A stretch of DNA of 64,000 nt, taken from Leucobacter tenebrionis. Its GTDB lineage: Bacteria > Actinomycetota > Actinomycetes > Actinomycetales > Microbacteriaceae. Positions 31,201 through 38,573 of the stretch are shown one piece after another (position 1 is the stretch's first letter; each line of letters begins with the position of its first letter). Made by a program: the position numbers and the translations under genes. The DNA lies in assembly GCF_019884725.1 (NCBI RefSeq), contig NZ_CP082322.1, positions 3,224,001-3,288,000 of the forward strand. Reading direction: 5' to 3'. Under the pieces are notes generated by a model that worked only from the letters and a program-made list of their open reading frames with translations, had not been told where the DNA came from and did no database searches.

Positions 31201-33498
31201 TCAGCGAGCCGCGCCGGAGGCGATCCGCAGCGCAGCTCCCGTGAGCGAGTCGGGGTTCTCCGCGAGGGCGGCCGGCGGCCCCGTGAAGACCAGCCGTCCG
31301 CCGTCGGCGCCGGCTCCCGGCCCGATGTCGACCACGTGATCCGCCTCGGCCACGACGCGCAGGTTGTGCTCGACGACCACGAGCGTCGCTCCTCCCTCGA
31401 CCAGCTCGGCGAACAGCGCGTTGATCCGGTCCACATCGCTCGGGTGGAGGCCCGTGGTCGGCTCGTCGAGCACGATCCGCTCCGAGGAGAGATCCGTCAC
31501 GCCGCTCAGGTGCTTCGCGAGCAGCAGTCGCTGCTTCTCGCCTCCCGAGAGCGTGTCGAGCGACTGCCCCACGGAGATGTAGCCGAGACCCACCCGGTCG
31601 AGCCAGCGCATCTTCGCGGCGATCCCGTCGCGCTCGGCGAAGAGCTGCGCGACTCCCTCGGCGGTCATCCGCAGCACGTCGGCGACCGTGCGGCCATCGA
31701 TCCGCACCGAGAGCGCCCGCTCGTTGAAACGCTCGCCGCCGCAGACCTCACAAGGGGTCGCCACGTCGTCGAGGAACGCCAGCTCCGTGGTGATGTACCC
31801 CTTGCCCCGGCAGCCGGGGCACGCCCCTTTCGAGTTGAAGCTGAACCACGCCGGCTCGAGCCCCGACGCCTCCGAGAACGCGGCGCGCACCTCGTCGGCT
31901 ACGCCCAGCACGCTCAGCGGTGTCGAGCGGACGCCGCCGCGCAGCGGATCCTGACCGACCACCGTGAACTCCGGATGCTGCCGGGGCAGTTCCTCGGTCG
32001 CGAACGAGCTCTTCCCCGATCCCGCCACGCCGGTCACGGCCGTGAGCACCCCGAGCGGCACGGAGACGTCGAACCCGGTCAGGTTGTGGGTGCTCGCGCC
32101 GGACACCAGCACCTCGCCCCGGGCCGCGCGCGGCGCGTGCGTCAGCCGCAGAGGCCGCGCGAGCAGCCGCCCCGTCAGCGTGCCGCTCTCGCGCAACTGC
32201 GCGGGGGTGCCCTCGAACTGCACGAGACCGCCGTGCGACCCCGCGCCCGGTCCCATGTCGACCACGTGATCCGCCACTCGGATCACCTGCGGATGGTGCT
32301 CGACGACCAGTACGGTGTTGCCGGCGTCGCGCAGCCTGATGAGCAACTGGTTGAGCCGCTGCACGTCGGCCGGGTGCAACCCGGTCGAGGGCTCGTCGAA
32401 CACGTACGTGACGTCGGTGAGCGCGCTGCCGAGGTGGCGCACGATCTTCACCCGCTGCGCCTCTCCGCCCGATAGCGTCGACGATTCCCGGTCGAGCGAC
32501 AGGTAGCCGAGGCCGACCGAGAGCAGCGCGTCGAGCGAGCGCCTGATTCCCGCGACCGCGGGCTCCACCCGCGCGTCCTCGAAGCCGTCGAGCAGCCGCC
32601 GCAGCTCCGAGACCGACATCGCGGTCCAGTCCACGATCGACCGCCCCTCGATGAGGCTCGCCCGGGCGGCAGCGTTCACCCGCGCCCCGCCGCATTCGGG
32701 GCACACCCGCTGCTCGGTGAGGCGATCCAGCTCCTCCCGCACCGGCTTCGAGATCTTCGACGGGCGGTTCTTCACGTACACGTCGCGCATGCGCGTGACG
32801 ACGCCGTCGAAGCGGGCGGTCTTCGGGAAGCGGGGATCCGGATCCGGCAGCTTCACCTGATCGGCGTAGAGGAAGAGGTCCATCTCCTCCTCCGTGTAGT
32901 CCTTCAGCGGCTTCTTGCGGTCGAAGAGGCCGCAGTAGGCGAAGCGCTTCCATCGGTACACCCCCGGTCGGAACTGGCTGAACCGCACCGGGCCCTCGTC
33001 GATGTTCTTCTCCGGATCGATGAGCGCCTCGACGTCGATGTCGACCACGGTGCCGAGACCCTCGCAGGCCGGGCACATGCCGCTCGGGTCGTTGAACGAG
33101 TAGGCGGGCGAGTAGCCCGCGTTCGGCTCGCCGATCCGCGAGAACACGAGGCGCAGCAGGGGTGCCACGTCGGAGGCCGTCGCGACGGTGGATCGCGCGT
33201 TGCCGGTGAACCTGCGCTGGTCGATCAGCGCGGTGAAGGTGAGCCCGCTCATCGACTGCACCTCGGGCGCGGCGAGCTGCGGCAGCCGATTGCGCACGAA
33301 ACTCGGGTAGGAGTCGTTGACGAGGCGCTGCGCCTCGGCCGCGATGGTGTCGAGCACGAGCGATGACTTGCCCGAGCCGGAGACGCCGGTGAACACGGTC
33401 AGCGCCTTCTTCGGAACCGCGAGGCTCACGTCTCGGAGGTTGTTCGTCGCCGCGCCGACGACGCCGATGCACTCGCCCGGATCCCCCATGCCGTTCAT
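31201..33498 (-). CDS. UvrA-like ABC ATPase, DrrC-type (excinuclease paralogue)
   Basis: This 765-residue protein has two ABC ATPase units as in UvrA: Walker A GVSGSGKSS near residue 40, zinc-type CPACEGLG and CPECGGARV, signature LSGGEAQRVKI and Walker B VFDEPSTGLHP, then the second set GVAGSGKSS, CPGCRGKG, CEVCGGERF, LSGGEKQRLLL and IVLDEPTTGLHP. It lacks about 180 residues relative to standard UvrA (about 950), mainly the UvrB-binding region. This size and layout match DrrC of Streptomyces peucetius, which protects DNA from daunorubicin. TAGGAT at 33505-33510 is 6 nt before the ATG (leaderless). Near-identical 74-bp repeats flank the gene. Confidence 0.9.
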   Translation of the reverse strand: MNGMGDPGECIGVVGAATNNLRDVSLAVPKKALTVFTGVSGSGKSSLVLDTIAAEAQRLVNDSYPSFVRNRLPQLAAPEVQSMSGLTFTALIDQRRFTGNARSTVATASDVAPLLRLVFSRIGEPNAGYSPAYSFNDPSGMCPACEGLGTVVDIDVEALIDPEKNIDEGPVRFSQFRPGVYRWKRFAYCGLFDRKKPLKDYTEEEMDLFLYADQVKLPDPDPRFPKTARFDGVVTRMRDVYVKNRPSKISKPVREELDRLTEQRVCPECGGARVNAAARASLIEGRSIVDWTAMSVSELRRLLDGFEDARVEPAVAGIRRSLDALLSVGLGYLSLDRESSTLSGGEAQRVKIVRHLGSALTDVTYVFDEPSTGLHPADVQRLNQLLIRLRDAGNTVLVVEHHPQVIRVADHVVDMGPGAGSHGGLVQFEGTPAQLRESGTLTGRLLARPLRLTHAPRAARGEVLVSGASTHNLTGFDVSVPLGVLTAVTGVAGSGKSSFATEELPRQHPEFTVVGQDPLRGGVRSTPLSVLGVADEVRAAFSEASGLEPAWFSFNSKGACPGCRGKGYITTELAFLDDVATPCEVCGGERFNERALSVRIDGRTVADVLRMTAEGVAQLFAERDGIAAKMRWLDRVGLGYISVGQSLDTLSGGEKQRLLLAKHLSGVTDLSSERIVLDEPTTGLHPSDVDRINALFAELVEGGATLVVVEHNLRVVAEADHVVDIGPGAGADGGRLVFTGPPAALAENPDSLTGAALRIASGAAR

Positions 33499-33521
33499 GG
33501 CTCGATCCTACGGGGCGCGGT

Positions 33522-33595
33522 TCCTGCAGCACAGATCGGCGCTCACGCACACGTTCTGCCGCGGATCGGTGTGCATGAAGGTCGATCGGTGCGGG
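33522..33595. repeat. 74-bp direct repeat, copy B
   Basis: Copy B starts 24 nt upstream of the UvrA-like start codon, next to its -10, and reads in the same direction as copy A. The best-conserved blocks are the first 16 bp, GGATCGGTGTGC and the last 13 bp. Both copies hold two GATCGGTG words about 24 bp apart. Confidence 0.75.
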
Positions 33596-33649
33596 TAGGG
33601 CCGGGGTGCGGGTGGTACCCGGGGTGTGAGGTGCGGGTAGGGCCGGGGC

Positions 33650-33720
33650 GCGGGGTGCGGGCGGGGCCGGGGCCCGGGGCGCGGGGTGCGGGCGGGGCCG
33701 GGGCCCGGGGCGCGGGGTGC
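33650..33720. repeat. 31-bp G-rich tandem repeat
   Basis: Two exact 31-bp units (33650-33680 and 33681-33711) plus a partial third, in a G-rich tract running from about 33597 to 33745. The gap 33499-33844 holds copy B, this array and the lipocalin upstream region; I see no gene in it. Runs of four G on one strand could form G-quadruplex DNA. Confidence 0.75.
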
Positions 33721-33844
33721 GGCCGGGGTGCGGGCCCGTGGAGTGCACGCCGCGACCGAGGCCGCGCGCTTCGTTGTCAAGGCCCTGTCGTACGGGGGCG
33801 GCGCTCGCCAGACTGGAGGCGACGACTCGACGAAGGGAGTGCCC

Positions 33845-34375
33845 GTGAGCGATCAGGATCGCCAGGTACGGTCGGTGGAGGACCTGGATCTGCAGCGTTA
33901 TCTCGGACTCTGGTACGAGATCGGGCGACTGCCGCTGAGATTCGAGGACGACGGTGCGCGCGACGTCACCGCCGAGTACTCGCTGCGAGACGACGGCACG
34001 GTGCAGGTGGACAACCGGTGCATCGACGCCGAGGGGGAGCCGACGCAGGCCCTCGGTCAGGCCGAACCGGACGAGGATCACGCGGGCCGACTGCGCGTCA
34101 GCTTCCTGCCGGAGGGGCTGCGCTGGATCCCGTTCACTCGCGCGGACTACTGGGTGCTGCACATCGACGAGGGCTACCGGCACGCGCTCGTGGGCACTCC
34201 GGATCGCAAGCACCTCTGGCTGCTCGCGCGGGAGCCGCACATCGATGCTGAGGCGGAGCGCGAGTTCCTGGCCGAGGCGCGCGAGCAGGGTTATGATCTG
34301 ACGCACTGGATCCGTCCGCAGCAGTCGGGGGCCCGCGTCACCGACGAGCAGCTGTCTCACGGAGCCGCTGAATAG
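33845..34375 (+). CDS. Lipocalin family protein (Blc-like)
   Basis: This 176-residue protein has the lipocalin signature LGLWYEIGRLPLRFE (residues 16-30, G-x-W-Y-E), VTAEYSLRDDGTVQVDNRC, a PFTRADYWVLHIDEGY strand pair and HLWLLAREPHIDAEAEREFL before the C-terminal helix. No signal peptide or lipobox is visible, so unlike E. coli Blc it should be cytoplasmic. Lipocalins of this type bind lipids or hydrophobic ligands. GTG 33845 follows AAGGGAG with a 5-nt spacer. Confidence 0.85.
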   Translation: MSDQDRQVRSVEDLDLQRYLGLWYEIGRLPLRFEDDGARDVTAEYSLRDDGTVQVDNRCIDAEGEPTQALGQAEPDEDHAGRLRVSFLPEGLRWIPFTRADYWVLHIDEGYRHALVGTPDRKHLWLLAREPHIDAEAEREFLAEAREQGYDLTHWIRPQQSGARVTDEQLSHGAAE

Positions 34376-34454
34376 CGTCGGGCGGCCGCATCGGCACCCC
34401 CGGGCGGCCGCTCGCACCACCAGAACCGCCGACGAGATGCGAGGAGGAACACCG

Positions 34455-34673
34455 ATGAACCCCGAACCCCTCGAGACGAGTGCCGAAACTCCCGAGGCCG
34501 ATCTGCTCGACCAGCTCGCCCCGGCCGACCCGGGTGACGACGCGCCCGATCCCGAACCCCTCGCGACCGCGAGTGAGCCCGTCAACGAGGCCGACTGGGC
34601 CGAGCACCAGCGGGAGGTGCCCCTCGACGACGAACCGGAGACGGGCGGCCCCGGAGCGGGCGACGACGAGTAG
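34455..34673 (+). CDS. Small acidic hypothetical protein
   Basis: This 72-residue protein is Asp/Glu/Pro-rich and has no hydrophobic segment (ends GGPGAGDDE). ATG 34455 follows GAGGAGGAAC, a strong ribosome-binding site. It resembles the acidic protein at 28910 in character but not in sequence. No family recognised. It lies between the lipocalin and YihY genes. Confidence 0.6.
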   Translation: MNPEPLETSAETPEADLLDQLAPADPGDDAPDPEPLATASEPVNEADWAEHQREVPLDDEPETGGPGAGDDE

Positions 34674-34766
34674 CGCCGTGCCGGCCTTCCGCCCGCGCCT
34701 ATAGCGCATCCGGGCGCGCAGGCGGAAGGCCCTGGCCCGCCCCTCGGCGCTGGCTAGGCTGAAACC

Positions 34767-35942
34767 ATGACGAAGCAGGCGGAGGAACACGGCAAGACGG
34801 GCACCGGCAAGAGCGGCATCGCGGGCCTGATGCAGCGCGTCATCGCGTGGGCGCTGCGATTGCGTCTCGTGCGCGCGTACCTGCTCTACTCCGAGCACCG
34901 CGGCGCGATGCTCGCCGACAGCATCACCTATCGCGCGCTGTTCAGCGTGTTCGCGGCCGTGCTGCTCGGCTTCTCGCTCGCCGCGCTCTGGCTGGGCGGC
35001 AATCCCGACGCGATGAACGCGCTCGCGGACGCGCTCGAGAGTTTCCTGCCCGGGCTCACCGACATCGTGGACCCGACGGATATCAAGGCGCAGGCAGGGT
35101 TCACCATCGCCGGCATCATCTCGCTGCTCGGCCTCGTCGGCGCCGCGATCAGCGCGATCGCGAGCCTGCGAACCGCGCTGCGCGTGCTCGGCGACCAACT
35201 GCACGACGACGGGTTCTTCCTATGGGTGCTGCTGCGCAACCTGCTGGTCGGGATCGTCTTCGGCGGGCTGCTCGTCGTCGCTGCCGTGCTGAGTGTGGTG
35301 GCATCGGTCGGGATCGGCGCGGTGGTCTCCTGGCTCGGCATCTCCGACGGCGGCACCGCCGCCGACGTGCTCACCCGCATCTTCGGCGTGCTGGTCGTCT
35401 TCGTGATCGACACGGTCGCGATCGTGGCGGTGTTCCGACTGCTGTCGGGGGTGCGCGCCCCCGCCCGCGCCCTCTGGGTCGGCGGCGTGATCGGCGGCCT
35501 CGGGCTCACCGTGCTGCAGGAGCTGTCGGGGCTCTTCGTGCGCGGAGCCACGGCGAATCCGCTGCTCGGCACGTTCGCGGCGCTCATCGCGCTGCTGCTC
35601 TGGTTCAACCTCTCGGCGCAGGTGATCCTCATCGCCAGCAGCTACATCATCACCGGTACCGAGGAGGCCCGTGACCGGGTGCGCGCGAAGTTCGGCGCCA
35701 GCACGCTCGCCCAGCGGCGTCGGCAGCGGGCCGAGGATGCGCTGCACGCGGCCACGCGGGAGCTGCGCGCCGCGCGCGAGGCCGAGCGCGAGGAGCGGGA
35801 GAAAGCGGGGCAGGATCCGGACCCGGATCCGGGTCAAGATCAGGGGGAGGTTCCGGGGCGGGACCAGGATCTGTCCGCCGAGAGCGAATCCGGCCCGGTC
35901 GGCGAGCCTGACCCGGCGCAGGGATCCGACCCGGCGCGCTGA
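34767..35942 (+). CDS. YihY/virulence factor BrkB family membrane protein
   Basis: This 391-residue protein has about six transmembrane helices and the YihY pattern: SEHRGAMLADSITYRALFSVFAAVLLGF near residue 45, FAALIALLLWFNLSAQVILIASSYI near residue 270 and RVRAKFGASTL after the last helix. A charged tail with DPDPDPGQDQGE repeats ends the protein. The family has no confirmed activity, although it was once annotated as RNase BN. TAGGCT (34755-34760) lies 6 nt before the ATG, so the transcript is likely leaderless. Confidence 0.87.
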   Translation: MTKQAEEHGKTGTGKSGIAGLMQRVIAWALRLRLVRAYLLYSEHRGAMLADSITYRALFSVFAAVLLGFSLAALWLGGNPDAMNALADALESFLPGLTDIVDPTDIKAQAGFTIAGIISLLGLVGAAISAIASLRTALRVLGDQLHDDGFFLWVLLRNLLVGIVFGGLLVVAAVLSVVASVGIGAVVSWLGISDGGTAADVLTRIFGVLVVFVIDTVAIVAVFRLLSGVRAPARALWVGGVIGGLGLTVLQELSGLFVRGATANPLLGTFAALIALLLWFNLSAQVILIASSYIITGTEEARDRVRAKFGASTLAQRRRQRAEDALHAATRELRAAREAEREEREKAGQDPDPDPGQDQGEVPGRDQDLSAESESGPVGEPDPAQGSDPAR

Positions 35943-35949
35943 ACCTCTG

Positions 35950-36420
35950 CTAGCCGCGGCCAGGCAGAGATGAGGAGCCCGCGGCGCGCAGTTGCTCGAT
36001 CACGCCTGCGATGCGGCGCTCCCGGGTCTCAGGGCGCTTCGCGTCGGCGACGGACCGCGCGTGCTCCTTTCGCCGGGAGGGTGCGAGCGCGTCGAACGCC
36101 GCCCGCAGCCCGGGCTCGGCGTCGAGGGCGGCGGCGAGGTCGTCGGGCACCTCGACCGTGCGCGCTGCCGTGTCGAGCGCGATCGCGGCCGTGACGACTT
36201 CGCCGATCTCGACGCCCAGCTCGGCGCGCGCGGCCTTCGACAGGCCGATGAGGTACTTCCCGCCCATGGACGCGAGGCGCAGGCGGGAGGTGCGGCCGCC
36301 GATGGTCACGAGCACGGTGGCGCGCTTGCCACCGCCGAGCTGCTCGACCTGAGATTGGGTGAGTTCGATCGCGGTGGCGGGGCCCTGGGGTTCGAGCAGG
36401 GTCTCGATCTGCAGCGTCAT
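35950..36420 (-). CDS. DUF1905 / YdeI-like (OmdA) protein
   Basis: This 156-residue protein has an N-terminal DUF1905 beta-barrel-like part (ATAIELTQSQVEQLGGGKRATVLVTI) with LASMGGKYLIGLSKAARAELGVE, then a YdeI/OmdA-type helix region (DLAAALDAEPGLRAAFDALAPSRRKEHARSV, ending AKRPETRERRIAGVIEQL). The family is linked to protection from bacteriocins in E. coli YdeI studies; the biochemical role is unknown. It ends 7 nt from the convergent YihY gene and is divergent from the oxidoreductase gene across a 62-bp palindrome. Confidence 0.82.
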   Translation of the reverse strand: MTLQIETLLEPQGPATAIELTQSQVEQLGGGKRATVLVTIGGRTSRLRLASMGGKYLIGLSKAARAELGVEIGEVVTAAIALDTAARTVEVPDDLAAALDAEPGLRAAFDALAPSRRKEHARSVADAKRPETRERRIAGVIEQLRAAGSSSLPGRG

Positions 36421-36457
36421 GCCCTCATGCTACGCCGGGGCGCAGGATCCGAAGCCC

Positions 36458-36519
36458 CGTCGAGATAGGAGTTTCGCACGCGGGATCGCGATCCCGCGTG
36501 CGAAATCCGTATCTCGACG
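36458..36519. repeat. 62-bp palindrome between divergent genes
   Basis: Positions 36472-36505 are a perfect 34-bp palindrome (arm TTTCGCACGCGGGATCG) with no loop, flanked by matching 10-bp arms (CGTCGAGATA and its complement) after a 4-base mismatch. Both neighbouring genes read away from it, so it is not their terminator. Confidence 0.8.
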
Positions 36520-36655
36520 CCCCTCGCAGCCCCGGCTGGGGAGCGGCGCCGGGGATGGGCCGGATGCACGCGTTCCCACCCGCGTTGCTCTCCGCACTCG
36601 ATCCCGAACCCGCGCCCATTGCCCGCGAGTCCTGACGGTGGCAGAGTGGGGAGCT

Positions 36656-37645
36656 ATGAGTGATACCCGCGGAGAACCGGTCGCCGAGCGGCCCGACATG
36701 CTCGCCATCGGCCAGGACCGCTTCGGCGGGCCCGAGGAGCTGCACGAGGTGCGCCTCCCCAGACCGAAGCCGCGCGTCGGCCAGATCCTCGTGCGGGTGC
36801 GCGCGGCCGGGGTGAATCCGACGGACTGGAAGCACCGCTCGGGCCCGGGCTTCGTGCGGGAGCCGTCCGTGCTCGGCTGGGACGTCTCGGGAGTCGTGGA
36901 GGCCGTGGGCCTCGGGTCGACGCTATTCGAACCCGGCGACGAGGTGTTCGGGATGCTGCCGTACCCGCACGGCGTCGGGTCGCACGCCGAGTACGTGGTC
37001 GGCCCCACCCGCGCCTTCGTGCGCAAGCCCGAGTCGATCGACCACGTGCAGGCCGGCGCTCTGCCGCTGGCCTCCCTCACGGCCTGGCAGGCGCTCGTCG
37101 ACACCGCCGCGCTCGGCCCCGACGACCGGGTGCTGATCCACGCCGCGGCCGGCGGTGTGGGGCACCTCGCCGTCCAGATCGCGAAGGCCCGCGGGGCGTA
37201 CGTGATCGGCACCGCGAGCGCGGCGAAGCACGGCTTCCTCCGAAAGCTGGGCGTCGACGAGGCGATCGACTACCGCGAGGTCGATTTCGCCGAGGCCGTG
37301 CGCGACGTCGACGTCGCGCTCGACACGATCGGCGGCGACTACCAGCTGCGCTCGCTCCGTACGCTGCGACCCGGCGGGCTGCTCATCTCGACCCTGCCCG
37401 CTCCGGCGCCGGGCCTGTGGGAGGAGGCCGAGCGCCTCGGCGTGCGAGCGAAGCTGATCCTCGTCGAGGCCGATCACGGTGGGATGCAGGCGATCGCCGA
37501 CCTCGCGGAGTCCGGTGCGCTGCGGGCAACGATCGCCGGCACCTTCCCGCTCGCCGAGGCCGCGCGGGCGCACGAGGCCGGCGAGACCAACCGCACGGCT
37601 GGCAAGCTCGTGCTCGTGATGGACGAGTCCGCCCAGGAGCGCTGA
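36656..37645 (+). CDS. NADP-dependent quinone oxidoreductase-like MDR protein
   Basis: This 329-residue zinc-free medium-chain dehydrogenase/reductase has the QOR pattern: VRVRAAGVNPTDWKHRSG near residue 48, LGWDVSGVVEAVG, LPLASLTAWQALVD and the nucleotide-binding AAAGGVGHLAVQIAKARGAYVIG near residue 165. No structural-zinc Cys cluster is present. It reduces quinones or enones with NADPH; the substrate is unknown. The ATG at 36656 follows a GTGGGGAGC ribosome-binding site; CAGAGT 8 nt upstream could be a weak -10. Confidence 0.88.
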   Translation: MSDTRGEPVAERPDMLAIGQDRFGGPEELHEVRLPRPKPRVGQILVRVRAAGVNPTDWKHRSGPGFVREPSVLGWDVSGVVEAVGLGSTLFEPGDEVFGMLPYPHGVGSHAEYVVGPTRAFVRKPESIDHVQAGALPLASLTAWQALVDTAALGPDDRVLIHAAAGGVGHLAVQIAKARGAYVIGTASAAKHGFLRKLGVDEAIDYREVDFAEAVRDVDVALDTIGGDYQLRSLRTLRPGGLLISTLPAPAPGLWEEAERLGVRAKLILVEADHGGMQAIADLAESGALRATIAGTFPLAEAARAHEAGETNRTAGKLVLVMDESAQER

Positions 37646-37698
37646 GGGGGCTCGGGGCCCGCCGTTCTCGTCGGGCGCCTCGCCGCTACAGTTGAGGC

Positions 37699-38388
37699 AT
37701 GTGCTCGAGCTACGGATTCGGCGGCGGCCCCCGCGGCCTCGGGCTCACCTTCGATCTGCCGCCGATGCACGAGCCCGACAGCCGTCGGCTGCTCGAGGCC
37801 TGGGCGCGGGAGCATCGCGGCCGAGCCCGCATCACGGGGCGACTGGCGCGCAACCTCAATCCGATCATCCATCGCGGGTACGGGGAGCGGGCGGTCGAGC
37901 TCGGCTGGTGGTGGCTGCACGACGGCGCGGAGCCGGCGCCCTACAGCGCCTTCAACTCCCGCGACGACACGCTGCTGCGCAAGTGGCGCGCTCCGTTCCA
38001 GCGGCGCGCGATCGTGCCCGCGCACTGGTACGTGGAGCGCGGCGTGCCGTTCGGACTGCCGGGCGATGAGCTGTTCGGGATCGCCGCCATCGTGACTCCG
38101 GTGCCGCAGCCGGGCGGCGTGCTCATGAGCTATTCGCTCGTCACGCGCGACGCCGTGGGCGCGGCGGCGGGAACCCACCCGCGCATGCCGCTGCTCCTGG
38201 CCCGTGAGCTGCACGACGAGTGGCTCGATCCCGAGCGCCCGGGCGATGCCCGGCTCATCGAGGATGCCGTGGCGGGGTCGGAGCGGCTCGCGCTCGCCGT
38301 TGAACCGGTCGGGGCTGCGGGATCGGCGGATCCCGCAGCCCGCGAGCGCGATGCGGCAGCCGTGGATCCCCTGCCCACCCTCTTCTGA
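37699..38388 (+). CDS. SRAP domain protein (YedK/HMCES family)
   Basis: This 229-residue protein begins MCSSYG, leaving Cys2 at the N-terminus after Met removal, the residue that cross-links abasic DNA in the SOS response-associated peptidase family. Other marks are LNPIIHRG, ELGWWWLH, FNSRDDTL, IVPAHWYVE (normally PADGFYEW) and HPRMPLLL containing the conserved His. It shields abasic sites in single-stranded DNA. The sequence is divergent from YedK but keeps Cys2, Asn, Glu and His. TACAGT (37687-37692) is 6 nt before the ATG: a leaderless start that fixes Cys2. Confidence 0.87.
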   Translation: MCSSYGFGGGPRGLGLTFDLPPMHEPDSRRLLEAWAREHRGRARITGRLARNLNPIIHRGYGERAVELGWWWLHDGAEPAPYSAFNSRDDTLLRKWRAPFQRRAIVPAHWYVERGVPFGLPGDELFGIAAIVTPVPQPGGVLMSYSLVTRDAVGAAAGTHPRMPLLLARELHDEWLDPERPGDARLIEDAVAGSERLALAVEPVGAAGSADPAARERDAAAVDPLPTLF

Positions 38389-38401
38389 GTCCCCCCCTCC
38401 C

Positions 38402-38467
38402 CGAACGCGGAGTCCCGAATTGCTGGTTCTTCCCGGTTCGAGGCAGCAATTCGGGACTCCGCGTTCG
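38402..38467. terminator. Long perfect hairpin after the SRAP gene
   Basis: A 24-bp perfect stem (38402-38425 with 38444-38467; arm begins CGAACGCGGAGTCCCG) and an 18-nt loop, 13 nt after the SRAP stop. There is no T-tract. It is much longer than a typical terminator. Confidence 0.6.
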
Positions 38468-38573
38468 CGAACCGGGTCGCCGATAGGCTGGATCCGGAGT
38501 TCGGGGCCGCATCCGGCGCCCGGGCAGGCGAAGCGGGGCCCGATCGGCCCCGCACACCGAAGTGGAGGCAGAC

